NCBI GenBank assembly: GCA_036850595.1
Contig: CM072153.1
Coordinates: forward strand, 18,556,169 to 18,620,168
Direction of reading: 5' to 3'
DNA from: Rhyacichthys aspro
Taxonomy: Eukaryota > Chordata > Actinopteri > Gobiiformes > Rhyacichthyidae
DNA length: 64,000 nt
The position numbers and the translations under genes were made by a program. The notes under the pieces were generated by a model, which had not been told where the DNA came from, made no database searches, and was given only the letters and a program-made list of their open reading frames with translations. Below are positions 25,843 to 40,800 of this stretch, piece after piece. Each line of letters begins with the position of its first letter. Position 1 is the stretch's first letter.

Positions 25843-28800
25843 CTGGGTCAAGACAAAGAGAAGTAAATGAACAAATCGTGATTAAAAAAAAACAGAAGTT
25901 ATCAGGAGTTGCTGCAAGGAACCAAGAGGATGTTATGATAAAACGTGTAATGAACCCACACAGTACGTTTAGAGAGGCTACACATTATGGAGATTTTAAC
26001 AAACTGATGTTTTTCACATTAAATATCTGACAATGTTGAATAAAAACACATGCATCTGCCAAACTACTACATGAGAACTGCCCTGTTAGGTTTTTAATGT
26101 GTTGGCAGATTATGAGGTTGAAATATTGATTACTGTGCAAAATGATAAACTTTTAAAGGTAAACTTAATAGTCTATGCCCACTGCTTCTGTGAAAATGCT
26201 CATTACACTGATGTGAATAGAACTGTTTGGAGTCTCCACACTTCTTTGTCAAATCCAAAGAGTGAAAAGCATTTTTAAAAATCAGAGTTTTCCAGGCTAC
26301 AATTTGCTTTTGCTTATGAACAAAGACCCCAAATGTTTTAGTCAAGCATCCCCAATGAAAAACTCACTAATGTCATTGGAAAGCAAGTCAACACATTTAT
26401 ATATTGATAGATTTAGGAACACCCTGTGGCTAAACAGAGGAAAATGATGCCACTACTACAACATACTACAAAAGGACAGGTCAAGAGTAACCTACAGGGC
26501 CAATTAATGGAGATGTGCAAATTGGCTGTAGATTTTGGTTAAAGACAAAAAAGAAGTTATTGAATTGATTTCTGTAAAAGTTTTTTGTTTTTTTAATTAA
26601 TTCAGATCGCAGTTAAAACAGCCTTTTGTGTGAGAGGTTAAAATAGATGCACACTTCTAAACCTTCTTAACAAAATAGTTGCAGTCTACGTAGATCGATC
26701 TTGATCAAAAATGCTGAGTCCAAGGTGTAGTGAAAAGAGTCCAGTTTCATGACAAGGTCTTTATGAATTGATGATTGAAGTGCAATCTCTAACACTGAAA
26801 ACTTACTAAAAACAGACATTTCACAACAAGATGGACATATTTTGCACCGACACTGTTAATAAGGCAGTTTAAAAGCTGACAGCAGGAAGTAATACTCCTC
26901 CTCAGTAATTTAGGGAGGAGTAACTGGAAAGTGGCAAATGCTATTAAAGGATAAAAGTTTTATGATAAAAACTATAAATTTGAGTAAAAGTAATGTGATA
27001 AAAGCCATAACTCACATTTTATTGCTCTGGTTGGGTTTGGATTGTAATAAATGTTGTCCTGTTAAATAGCACTATGCACATATATTTTCAAATAAAAGCC
27101 CAATGATGTAACTTCCCACAGAAATTACTGCTAACTACTGTCGAGCTGAGTGCTTTATAGGTAGCGCAGCGAACGCACCGCATAATCCCTTTTTGTTTCG
27201 TTGCATACCAAACGTCTAGTTTCATGCAAACGAGTTGTAACCACATTCACCCAGACTGGTTTGACGTCACTTTCCAAAAGGTGAACATAGCAGGCAGGTA
27301 CCCAAAGTACATTTCCCCATCAGATTACTCACAGACATACAGGCGAAACCGGGAAAAGATTTAGTTAAACAAGACCGGTCTGAACATGTACAGCCGGGTC
27401 TCACGTATCTAGATTTAGAATGGAGCTCTTGGCAGAAGTCTGGGAAAGCATTAAAAGCACTTAGTTGGAGAGAGAAGGTATTGGCACAGCAGCGTATGGA
27501 GCTGACCTACATTCTCTGTTTTCCACATGAGAGGAGACTATGCATCACCACATTTCACTGTGGCACAAAAAATATGTGTCGGAGAAAAAACAGCGGGGGC
27601 TTAGACAACGTTTTTTGGATCAGCTGATGCTAAATCTCCACAAAGAAAGCTTTCCTTCTAAATGAAATGGACACAGACTACAGCCATGAATGAAATAAGA
27701 ACAGTTGCATTTGTTGAGTTATTACACTAAATTCATGCTTTCATGGTACAGGTAATCTACAGAGGCTTATTATATACAATAAATAAGCCACTCAAAAACC
27801 TTATTATTAGCCTCAATCCAACATATTAACAACCAAAATGGATCTCTGGGCTGACTAAAGAACTGAATTATGGCTAAAGCAAATAAAACCAAGAATGAAA
27901 GTAGAAAAAGCAAAGCAGCTAGGCTCTCTTTCTCGGATAAAAACCCTATCACTCTTTCCCACTCGGCGCTGTGTTACCACAAAACGGCCAGCGGTCTGGA
28001 AAGTCACCAGATTTGTTTATCTTGCCCGAGCAGACTGACTACCGCATGTTTTATGGTCAGGGCCGAGGAGAGATTTGAGCTGTTTCATGTGTGACAGCTT
28101 CATGGGTCCGTGCCAGAGAGATATTCCACTGGGAGTAAAGGGAAGCAGGGAGACGAGGGGAAACAGGCAGATAATAAGTTACATGATATAAATTAGACAA
28201 AGGGGAAAGAATGCTGTCCTCATGGAGACTCAACTCAGGCATGTGATCGATTTCCCTCGGGGTTATTAGGACTGAGGTCTGAAATGTTGGCTGCAATCTG
28301 TCTTTAACATACATTAGGTCAACTTTCCTGTTCTATACATGTGTGTCTGCAGTTCCTCTAAACCAGTTTTAACCTTAAGGGAAATCACAGCTCAGGTCAG
28401 AGTTTAAAGAAAAGGTTATTTTCACATTACTGGTTCAAAATGACGGCCTCCTGCTTTTGAGATGTGGCTAACTTGTCCAAACACAGATGCTTAATGGACT
28501 GTGGACTGTTTCAATTCATAGGATTCATTGTGTTGATTGTTCATTTATGTTTTAAGTATGTATTACCTGCAGGCTGTTCTGACAATGTTGAAAATGAAAG
28601 GAGTAAAATACCAATTTGGACTATACAATACCCTTATTATTTCCAGGACATGTAAACAATTTTCAATATCTGAACACTTACAGTATAGTGATATTTATTT
28701 AAAATATTACAATTATAGAAATGGCAACTGCTCTGTTAAAACAAAACAATTGTTATTCATGTTTAAGGAGCCTCTGTAATGTTTACGGTTTGAGAAAAAA

Positions 28801-31800
28801 AAGTCTGCACAAAATGTTTCTAAACAGGATTTTGGAGCACTTTTGCTTTTAAAGTCAGCACAATTGGTCCCACATTTTACAAGGCACACTTTAGCACTCT
28901 GAGAGTTTCTGGGACGACTGAGCCTTATTTTGAGTGATCCTTGTCATCTGGGACCACGTTTCCCAGTCACAGCTCATTAAAGCATCCATCTTGTTAAAAC
29001 CAGGAGAGGGGTCATTAAACCAGAGTCTTGAGCTGGAGCCAGTTTGTGTAAATCTGCTGACAGATCATCAACAGATAGCAGCCTTCTTTGCAATACATCC
29101 TTATGGACACAAGTAAATACAGTTTGCTAACGTCAATGATTCTCTTAAAGCAGTGGGGTCAAACTGAAAGTGGTGAGGGGCCGGGATAGTTACTTAGAAT
29201 CCTTTCAGGGGCTAAAAGAGATAAAAGGAGATAAAATTTCATCTTCATTTGTGAACAGGTTTTAGTTGGATTTGAACAGATTTTAATTGGATTGAAAGAA
29301 GTTTTATTTGGATTTGAACAGGATTTAGGTGGATTTGAGCAGGTTTTAGTTGGATTTGAACATTATCTAGATGGATTTCAGCAGGTTTTAGTCCGATTTG
29401 AACCGGTTTACATTGCAAAGTGCCGCATTTGGCCCCCGGGTCTTGAGTTTGACATGTGTGTCTTAAAGGCACAAGTGGATTTAGAAGTCGAAATATGGAT
29501 TCAAGTAAAAGTATAGTTATTTTAATATAATAAGACTCAAATAGAAATTAAAGTCCTAAAACCAAATTATATGCCGTGAAAAGACAAATTTGCTGCTACT
29601 ACTCATTATTAATACTAATACATGTACTCCACACAGAAAGGCTCCAAACCCTTGGCCTTGCAACAATTATAATCAATTATTATTATGTTACAAACTCATT
29701 TATGTGTTATGAAATGTTTCTTTAGTATTTTTTTATCCTAATAACTAAGTAATTACTGTGAATATCAGTAAAAGGTTAAGTAAAGTACAGTTTTCAACAA
29801 TGTACTACACCTCTGCTTCACAGTTTTCTAGTGGGGCGTGTCGAGTGAAATAGCACAAACCAATCTGTCAAAGCACTGGTATGTACCATATGACCTCACT
29901 GCTGAACTGCAAACCACTAAATGTATGGCCCCATCATTTTCCCTTAAGACTCAGTGATAGAAAAGTGGAAAATGACTGGTGATTGGATGACAGCGTAATG
30001 TGCTCTAGTTGGGAAAGAAAATATTTGAAAATCTGTACTTTACTGTAGCGACAAGACAAGAAATGAAATGTCTGAAACGGAGTGAATCAGATTGACTCAT
30101 TGATGTAAAACAAACAATTTCATGACTGTGATTCAAAGACTTTAAATCAAGGAAAATATTGCAACAGAGAGAGATTAGTGGCTGCCATTACCTTACAAGT
30201 CCAATGAACAGGAACATTTTTCAACTGAGGACAAATGGGCCTTGTCACCACAAAACACTGACCATTAGCAAAGGGTTTTGTTTGCAGAGAAGGGGGTGAC
30301 GTCCGTGGCAAGCACCGCAGTGAGCTGATGAGATGCACCACAGTCACAAATTGAAGGGCAAAGCAGTTTATGTTCGACTAAAAATACAAAACAATGGTCT
30401 CTATAGCTATAAGAGGCTTTAAAGCAGCAGCATAACATTGAAGAGATATAAAACAAAGCTCAGATGACTCACTGACTCCAGTATTATAATCATTAAAACA
30501 GTCCAGTCCATTTTTACCCCATTTAGAAAACACGTAAAGGCGTTCCATACTGTTAAAATGCCATACTGTTTGTTTTATTAAATGGACTTTATAGACACTA
30601 CTGCTGCGTTCATGTGCTTCTTGAATGGCTCTGAGTTCTGTGGTTGTTTTTCTAACTTTATTTTCTTGTTTTTTCAAATGCTAATAAACATTCAGATTGT
30701 TGCAGAACTTCTGGTGTTAAATCGTATGTGATATGAAAAGACCTTGTCAAATGTATCATATACTGATGAATAATCCACATGTTTGGCCTTTGAAATGACT
30801 TATTCATTTAATATTGTGCCTGTTAATCAATTTTAGTTTGACACTGCTGTCGTACGAGCAGATGATAATGATTTTTGGCTCATCATCAAAGATAAGAACT
30901 GGGAAGGGTCCAATAATTGTTACAGATGGCATGAGGTCAACTGGTTCATGTTTCAACAACTGGCTCATGTTTCAACAGGAAAAGTGACTAAAGCGGCGCC
31001 ATATTTGTGACAAATGACTACAAGTGAAGATATATATTTGTAAAATACAGGCCTGATTGCAGTTATTCCCAGAGGAGAGCTCAGATGACACTGCTTCTAT
31101 AATGTGGGATATGCAGAATAGAAAACTGAGGGAAAAAAGTGAGATAAACGTACAGTAAGCATGTGCCAAACCTTAAAAAGTATGAAAAACTAAATGCTAA
31201 AGGAGTTTTTGAACTGCTGTCTCATTACCTTACACTAAATAATTGTCAAGTAGAGCTCAGGAAGTTGCAGCCTTAATGTCAAAGAGCAATGATGCAATGA
31301 ATGATACGATCCTTTAATTGGCACTTGAAGTTACAACACACAAAAAAGCCACTTAGTCACTCTCAGGCAATGTTCAGGCATCTTTGAACTTGTTTACCAG
31401 CTGAGCAACAAAGCTGGCATCCCACAAGAAAGACCCCTGGCGAAGTTCCCGATCCGTTTTATTACTGTTTTGAAAGCTGCAGGAGAAGAAGAGCCATAAC
31501 GGGCTTTAATATGAGGCATACTGTGAAGACAACAGAAGAAGATGGAAGACTTGTGAACAGGAGAAATGGAAAAGAACAGAAAATAAAGCGAAGGGAAAAG
31601 TGAGCTTCAAGAATGCATGACAGGGTCAAAAGGACTTGGCAGACATGTTTAAAACAGACCTTAAAAGCCTTCAGGAAACGCAAACATGAAAAAGCCACTG
31701 CTGAGTAAGCTAACAGTAATAATGTTTACAGGGGCCAATCAGACACACAGATTAAAAGAGCTGGGGTTTATGTCCTCGGAGGAATGTGCTACGACCCATT

Positions 31801-34800
31801 CATCCAGCTCAAATATCCTCCCTCCATTAACTTTAACGTCTGCCCTGTACTAATGTTACAAAATCATTTCTTATTACTTAAACAATGAGGAATGTTCAAA
31901 ACAGAGACACACTTTAAAACCCGCGAGGGGTCGACCAGAGAGTACAGCTGATGAATTTTATGGACAACAACAGACAGACAACAGGCAGGAAACAGGGGCA
32001 TAGTTAGTATCTTAAAGGTTTTGTCTGGGTTATGTTATTTTTATCTCATTTATCTATCAAAGTGCAGCGGCAGTACACATCATAAGGCCTAAAATCCCGT
32101 TTTAGACAAGCTTAAAAGGGTTATTTGTCTCAAACCTGGTGAAATGTGTAGACTTAATGTGACCCAAGCATGGTTTTATAAACAGAGTAATAATAACTTT
32201 CACTAACTGTAATTGGGTAGCTGGAAGGTAAAAGTTATGTGATGGTTTTGTGGCTTTACACTTCCTGTTTTTGAAGAGAAATCACGTCTTTAAATTGTTG
32301 TGGGGAAAACTGCTCTATTTTCACTAAACGGCAGAGAATGGCTTCAGTAAATCAGTAATAAGAGGTCAATGAGTAAGACATTAACATATTATTACAAAGG
32401 TATATCAGTAATATGTCAATGTGAAAGGACAGGACATGGTACAAATAGTCCAACCTAGAAATCAAACCAGGTCTACCCAGATCTACTCTACTCTGAAACT
32501 GTTTTTTTAATATGTCTTAGTTTTTTATAGTTAATATATGTCCTGACAGCAGATTTACAGATGCTCCTTTTTACATGGACAGTATGTTGTATGACTAAAG
32601 CAGAAACAGAGATAACTCAAAGCCAGACGCAGTTTCAGATGACAGTGTTTGCTTCTACAGCTTAACTAGATGGAGGAAAAAAGGAAGTCCAGTGGAAATT
32701 TGACGTAATGGAAAAGTGATTAGCGCTGTCGCGTCACAGCAAGAAGGTCCTGGTTTGACTCCTGGACGGGACCTTTCTGAGTGGAGTTTGCATGTTCTAC
32801 CTGTGCTTGGGCGGGTTTACTCCAGGTACTCCGGTTTCCACCACCACCACATAAAACTTGCAGTGTAGTCTCAGGTTAGTAACAATGGACAATTATTGAC
32901 ACAATCACTGGATTTGGAGATGGCCCCCGGGTGCCCACTGCTCCAATGGAGGGGTTAAATGCAAAGAATGAATTACCCCACAAGTATAATTAAGGGTAAC
33001 TTCACTTAATTACATGTCATTGATTGTTCGTAACTTCTGGGTTGAATCTACATGTGCCTGACAAATTGAAGGAAGCAAACATTTACTTTTCTTAAACTTA
33101 TGCCTCTCAGTCATCCAAGTCTATTGTAAAAGTCTATAAGAAGGCATCTGCACGTAATTTTGAGCAGTTCTAACCCTCATCCAATAGTCTTCTTCAGCTC
33201 GGTTAAGGGATGCTTTTGTTTTTAGTGATTCAACCTCACACAAAAACAGGCCATTATTTAAAAAAAAAATGACTGGAGTGCATAATAATGGCTTCTTAAT
33301 TGCCTTTTAATCTGTGTGTGTTCAAATTCCTGCATGCTTCTCTGTTACTGATTATGTAAGATGATCCATGGCTGTGCATGTTTTATTACTGAACAGATGT
33401 AGTATTTTCTCAGCCAGTTTTTGTCCAACAAGCATGTGTCTAATAAGTGTTGCAAAGTAATATGAATTTCTGAGATGGTTCTATGATTAAAAAAACAAAC
33501 TGCATGAGTATCTCTGTAGTGTGTCCTCCACTACTGAGTATTTTCCATTTAAACTACTACTATTTTGTATTTCTCACACAAAAACACAGTGCTAACAACA
33601 TCTTGACACTAAAGACCGAAGAATGTGCAACAATAGTCACATTTCCATAAACAAATTCAAGTAAAGTTTTGAAATACCGCATTAGACTTTATAAAAACAG
33701 TTAAATGTGCAAAAACTCAAAGAATTTTACCAAATGAAGTTTTAAGATATTTCTATTTTTAGAGACCAGTGTCTGGTAGTACATATTTTTACAGGATGAT
33801 GAGTAGAAACTATTTCTCTGATGAATATGACAAGCCAAAAGAAACAAGTATTCAATAAAGCTGTATCTCATTTTCATCTGGCTTCTGACAAATCCACATA
33901 AACCCGAGTCTCTTACGTCACGCTAAGTTTAATCTCTTCCATCAGGTCATACAAACGCACCCTTTTTTGCATTTTATTTTTGCAACAATTCAAATGCACT
34001 TTTTTAAGTTATATTTTATGGAAACCAAACTTATGGTATCTTATAAATTAGATGGCGTCTCCATGGCGACTGCAGTGTCAGTGTTGCTATGACAGCAGCT
34101 ACGGTTGGCAGACGCCCACATTCGACATTACGCTAAATCTTCATTCCTGTCAGGGGAGGGAAGAGACTGAGAGTGATACTATCTTTCACCGTGAGCCGCA
34201 GTCGAAGGCCAAAAGCAACAGGCTGTAGCTGCAGTCGCTTCACATTTACACATTCGGACGAGGAGAGTTACAAAACTGAATCATGTCCCACTTCAACTGT
34301 CTTCGTTCTCACCTTATGTCACCTTATGTTTTCAAAATGATAATGCCTGCATACATTTTTCTTAAATCTCTCTTTTTTTTTTTCATCCATCCAATTTCTT
34401 CGGCTAATCCAGGGCAGGATCAAGGGAGCAAGAGTCTAAGCTGAGACCCCCAGATTCCCCTCTCCCCAGACACTTCCTCCAGCTCTTCCAGGGGAATAGC
34501 GCTGAGAGACATCCAGTGGGACAAGCCTGGAGCATCTCCCCAGGAAGGCATCCAGGAGGCATCCCACACATATGCCACTAATGATAGTAGAATAGTAATA
34601 GGACATGTAAAGATTGGATTAAGATTCGTGTGGACTTGTTTAACTACTTTTTGATTTAGGTGAGGTTACAAGAGCTGATTATGGATAGTGTATGTTTGAC
34701 AGTGTAGTTTGGACAAGCAGAAAAGACTGAGGACCCAATTGTTAAATAGGACCAACAAATATGCTTTACAACAGCACACATCCAAAATGTTTATCCTTTC

Positions 34801-37800
34801 AATTTCTTTATTCTATCACTCACAGACTGTCCTTATTGTATTTTAAAGAGGCTTGTGTCTGATATGTCTAATGGATTTAAAAATGCAGAAAACGTAATTG
34901 AAGTAACGCTATGTATTTCTTTAGCTGTATACCCAAAGAGAGACTAAAGGAGACAAATGCAGTGGCAAAACTTACACTGTATAGTTCACTTTTCATAAAT
35001 GTCATACATAATATAGCTGTAATTGATGTGATGGGTTCTGGCTATAAATATATATGTTTTCGAAACATGTTAGCGTGCCCAAAGCTCATTTAAAGTAGTA
35101 TCTGTATCTGTCGAACCAGGTGTATTTTGTCTTTAACCTTGAGTAAAATATATCCTCTCTGAGACACAGCTAAACATTTTTAAAATGGCATTTTGTAAAA
35201 GTTTATGAGGGGCATTAGTGTGCTGACCCTATTTACAACTTCATTTGGTTCTTGTTACTCCCGTCTACTTCCCCAACCTAGAGCTGCTTTGACCTTTAAC
35301 CCTTCTGCAAGTAATCCATTAATTTACCATTTACTATATAATAATTAACACTGTACATAAGTGGCATTATCCTTGTTCTAGATGGCTTCCAGGAAAATGT
35401 GAAGTAAAATTAAAAGTTCAGATATTTCAAATCCTTCTTCACATCCCTTTTCCTTTTGAGGTTTGTCTCTATATTTAAAATGTTACCCAAGATATGCAGA
35501 AGTCAGCCCAGTTTAGGGAAGTGTAAACAGGCAAAGCTGGTGAAAGTAGCAAGAAATTCAAACTCAGCTGCAAAAAGTATGTTACCAGTGAAGTTGAGCA
35601 AATACCGAACTGTCTTGACTACCACCCACTCTTTAAGGAGTATGAGCTCCTTCTCTCTGGTTACTGTTTTGAAATGCCTCGGACAAAAACAAGAACACCA
35701 GAGGGACTTTTATTCCAGAGATTACTATGAATCACTGCATTTGCTTTCTTCTATGTTTGTGTCAGACATTTACGTTTTAATCTGTGGCGCTGTAAAGCCC
35801 TAGAGAGTGGACTAGAACTGATTTATGTATTTATTCATTTACTATGAGGGGCCTAGCGCATTGTATTATGAGTAGTATCTCAATGTGAAAATTGGTTGTT
35901 GTAATTTATGTATTATTCTAAATCTATGCTGCACAGTTGGGTTGAGTAGTATTAAAGCTGAAGTTACAGTCCTGCTGGAGAACAGTAAATAACCACTGTC
36001 AAACTGACTAATAATTAAAGTTCAAGTCAGTGTCTCATTTCCTGGTTTGAGCAATTTGACACTGAAGACAAAACTTCCAGCAGAGATAAAAGTTGTAGTA
36101 ATATTTTCACTGAAACCATGCACTTCTTAAACAGCACCAGGAGGTGTGGAGTGGGAAGAGTCTGTGGTGCATCTCCCGCAGCACCGCACTGGGCCAACAC
36201 ACACAGGAATGTAGCGGCATGTGGCTAGACAGTGTGTGAAGACGAGCTCCGAACTGGCCTCTGTCAGGATTTATGAGTGAGCCAACAGCAGAGAGGGGAA
36301 AAAACACAATCAGAAACACAGACCAGAGCCAACAGAACATCTTAAAATATAGCAACCATCTCGTGCACGCTTTTGAGGCATGCTTTCAAACGATGTGGGT
36401 TAATTACCTGCAGATTTGCTTCTCTTTAACCAATGCCCGGAATTTCCATTGATAACATTAAGATCACATAAAATGCCACATGCCTAACTCAGGACAGCCA
36501 TGTTTTTACAGAGTGTTAGTAAGTAAGTAAAGTGAGGCTGGGTCAGTACGGTACAGTTTGGTACTAACCCCTGAAAGCTTGTATTTTCACTGCTGTGTGT
36601 GCAGTATAGATGTGTCAGCTACAATTAAATCATACAAGTACTACACAAGTATGTTTCTATTTGAGAAATTGTGACTGTGATTAACTAGAAAGTGTAAGAG
36701 TAAATAAATCCTCATGTAAAATGGAGCAAAGGGCTCACGGAGTTGCCATATACTGCTAAAAAGGAATATTGTAGGTTTATTCCCACCAGCTGCACTAGTT
36801 TCCAACATTTTAGGAACTCACTATTTTTGCCACAACTTCTGCTTCATGCTAGAACAGCAAGTGCTGTGTTTTTTAACTTTGTAAAACGCAGATATCATCG
36901 ATAAATGAAAACAGCTGTTGCTAGCTTTCTTTAAAAATATTTTGCATTTCTTTTTGTAATATGACAGTATTGCTGCGAATTGTTTTCCTTTTTATAGTTT
37001 TTTTTTGCCCAATTTAGGATTCTGCTAAGGTACGGTATGCTTTATTTAAAATGCTTATATACATATTCTGTACACCTCCAGTGGAAAGATATTCATAATG
37101 GGATCTTCAAGGGGAGAAAATACAGACAATAAAAATATAGACTATAGATAGCCTTGTGTTGCGTTACATTTGGTAAACACATTTCCTCAGCCTATTCTTT
37201 GGCCTAATGCAGTCTACATGTGGTTTGTGATGTGTTGCCATATGGAGGACAACTAACCTCTTGTCCAGATTAAAGTCTGGCTGGTGTGTTGGAGGCGTCC
37301 CAAGGGAGCTGGCTCTTTCTGAAACTGAATAAGGCTCAGCTCTTGTGTGAATCTCAGTGGGGTTTATCCCACACCAGCAACAGCTGAGCAGGAGCAAAGA
37401 TAACACTGCACTTTCTAGGCTCTAATACAATATAGATGCCAAGTAAATGTCTGTCCTCTTCTTCTTCTTCTTCTTTCTGCAGCTTTGTATGTCTGGTTTT
37501 CTTCAGTTACACTTTTAAGTATGAAAATAATGCAGCACAAAAAGCAAGTAAAAGTCTAAATACAGCACAAGACAAGTCTATACGGCATTGTTTGGTAAAG
37601 GTAACTCATAAAGAGATGTAAGTTTCCACTACGAAGTGATGTAATTGTTCCATCAGCTATGTGAACTATTACATCATGCAAGCACTATGTTTCTATAGGA
37701 GAATATATATTGTATGTGTTGCCAATAAAAAACAAGTAAATCCATGTGTAGCGGTGCAGGAGGATATAGTCATCTACTGCTGTAAAAAAAAAATAGAAAC

Positions 37801-40800
37801 GAATGTAGTCACTGGTTTATCACTAGCTTTGTAGAGAGTTGCTCATTACCTAAACTGGTAAACTGGTAAGTGCCTCTAAAAGTGTGCCATACTGAGCTGA
37901 CCTTTACCACTGCAGTGAAAACAAACATCTTAAATGTGATACGCCCAACACAATTATTCACTAAGTATTTATTACCAAGAAAACAAACAAACATGTTTAC
38001 TTTAACTACTGCTATCATAGTTCAGACGCCATGGTTTTGAAGGAATGATTTGTTTTTATTTTGAAAGGACAGGTTGTTTCAGTTGTCACCAGTACTGCTT
38101 ATCATTAAAATCATTTAGAAATCACTAAAACAATGCTGTACCCATAATAACGGTCCTGGCGCAAGAGAAGAACCAGATTAAAGCTGATAACTGTCTCAGA
38201 TTTCCAGTTACACAACAGATCGGCTCAGACTGATACTGCAGTGTGGGGCAGGTTGGTTTCACTCTTTTGTATTTCAAGTCAAGAGGCTGTTGTCCCAGAT
38301 TAGAGCCGAGGTGGTTGCCAGGTACAAGACAACAGTGTCTGTAAAGGTCTCTCCAACACCACTTAAATACCAGCACATCTGATTTTAAATCCATCAAATA
38401 CAGTCATAATTATAGTCTTTATTTTTCTCATAAGTCAGTAGATAACCAAGTCAGTCTAATGGGTGTAAGTTATAAGATATAAAGGGATTACTAGCATCAG
38501 TTTGTCTTTGTGTTATATCTGTCACTATCAAATAAACAGCAACATTAAATAATAAAAATGACCAATAAACAAGCTATGTGTTATTAAAGATGTCAATGCT
38601 TCTGTTACTCAAACCAAAGTTAAAAACAGACAAACACCATCCAAATCAGGCCATTCATGATTTTATTTTTGAAGTAAATGCCAGTGAGTTTTTTCAGGTA
38701 CATCTGTCAAGGTCTCACCTGTTATAGTCTGGGTTTTTCTTTGGTTGTATAGTGTACAATAGATAGATCATACAGTATATTACCTTAATATTGGCTGATG
38801 CATCCACTGTAAATAGAGTCAACAGGAAGCTCCATCCAGATCATCATCAGGTTAGCTATAGCTGACACGAGGCCATCTAAAACAGCACTAAATGGCAAAT
38901 ATAGCCCAGCCGTGACAGCTTATTCACTTTAAACATTACTTCAAGAAAATGTACTGTTGCAGTTGCTATTACATACATATTGTTATGCCCAAGTGCCACT
39001 GTAGACAGCACTTTATGGAGGAATATGCTCAAATGTTAAAGATCATTTGGATTTAATGACAAAGAACACAACAAATCTATTTGCTAAGCTAACCTTAAAT
39101 CTGTGTCTTTAACCTTTCTTCTTAAACGATGTGTGCAAAACAATAGGCTTCACAGAGTTGTATGAATGCTTGATATAAACTGACCTATAAATTCAAGAAG
39201 AAAATAATCAAAATCAACTAAATGAGGTCAGAGATTCCTGATGCATACGCCAATACATTTTTCTGATATTACCCAAATTCTTCCGCTCTATAAAGCCTTG
39301 TATGTGATCAAGACCACATGCATCACGACAGCTCACATTCCTGCAGCTCATATGCTCTCCGGGATCACAGTCAAAAGCAGCTCCTATAGACTTCAGTGTA
39401 AAGAGGAAAGCCATGCAATAAGGGAGCGTTTGGGAGGCGAAAAGCACCGGAAAGGCCTGACCTCACTTCGGAGTGTTCAAAGTGTTGCCACAGCTGTATC
39501 TGGTTGAGCTGAACACAAGTCACATCAGGAGGAGTTAACTGGACCAATGGGGAAGGCTCAACAGAGGAAAGACTCTCTAAACAATGCTGCAGCCTCCTCC
39601 TGTACACCGCTGTTATCTCTGGGGAAGGGCTGGGTACCGTCCACAGAAGACGAGCTGGGTGCCGAAACTAAAACAATACACAATACAAATACTACAGCGA
39701 GGAAGTATTTGTTGTTCAAGACAAGGGAAATAATCAAAAATTCATTCCCACACGTCTATTTACTAAAGGAAAAATCATTGTATTGAATCCTGAAATTGCA
39801 ATGAGTCAGACTCAATAATAAATATTCACAAATAATCAACTAAGATTATTTCACATCTGAAAATGGGACACCTGATTGGTTTGTGAAAAATGTGAAGACT
39901 TTGATGTTTGGTCATGTTTATGATTTAAACAGAACAGACTGTTACAAGTTACACGTTTTGGTTAGTTTCCCAAGAAGTCTAATTTCACACATGTCTTAGT
40001 GTTTGTTTAGGTATGAATGTGATTACAGACTTTTGTGAATGAACTTGACTAGTAATAGTGAGTAAATCATATTTGTCTAAACCACAGTTTGGACATGTCA
40101 CAACTAGTAATAATAATAAATAATCATAGCATCTGGACAAACACACAGTATTGCTTACTTCCCTTTCCTTTAATCGTTTATTGTTATATCACTTAAAAAT
40201 GATTTAAAATGGAAAACCATGACAACATAAATTAAATGTGTAATGTTTCTGTCCATAAACTAATAACAGTTATGACATCTACAAGACCTGACAGCACTAG
40301 AGCGGTGTAATAAAATGTACTTTGTGTGATTTGGGTGGACCTACTTTTTGTACAAATCAAACAGCTATAATTTCCTCATTCATTCCTGGGTGGAGTCCTT
40401 AAACTCGCTGTTGTTCCACCAGTGACCTCTGTTGTAATGAGGCCCAGCTGTTTGAAGAAGATAGTACTGTTTACCCACTGCCCACTGCAGCAGCCCTTTC
40501 CGTCCTCCAATCAACTGATAATTCAGTTTGCCTAAGAGCTGACACAGATGCCGATACGCCAGCGCTCAGACCTTTCTAAAGGGTAACCAGAGATAAAGTC
40601 TGACCCATAGACCTCAGCAGACTAATACGCCACTGTGGGATTATGAAAATCAGCCTTTGCAAACACAACCATAGCCATGTATTCAAATCACTGAGTCTTA
40701 CAGTTATACAATATTTAAGTACAACGACAAGCTTTGTGATTTGATGAGTAAATAACATACTAAGCCTTGCTCATGGTGCACATTAAATACTCCCCTGGAA

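Noticed and set aside
32703..32775. Possible tRNA gene from the B-box-like GGTTTGACTCC
   Set aside because: No acceptor-stem pairing or intact anticodon arm; it is the tRNA-derived head of a SINE.
35456..35803. 115-codon frame in the SNX33 intron
   Set aside because: No family resemblance, no splice or promoter context.
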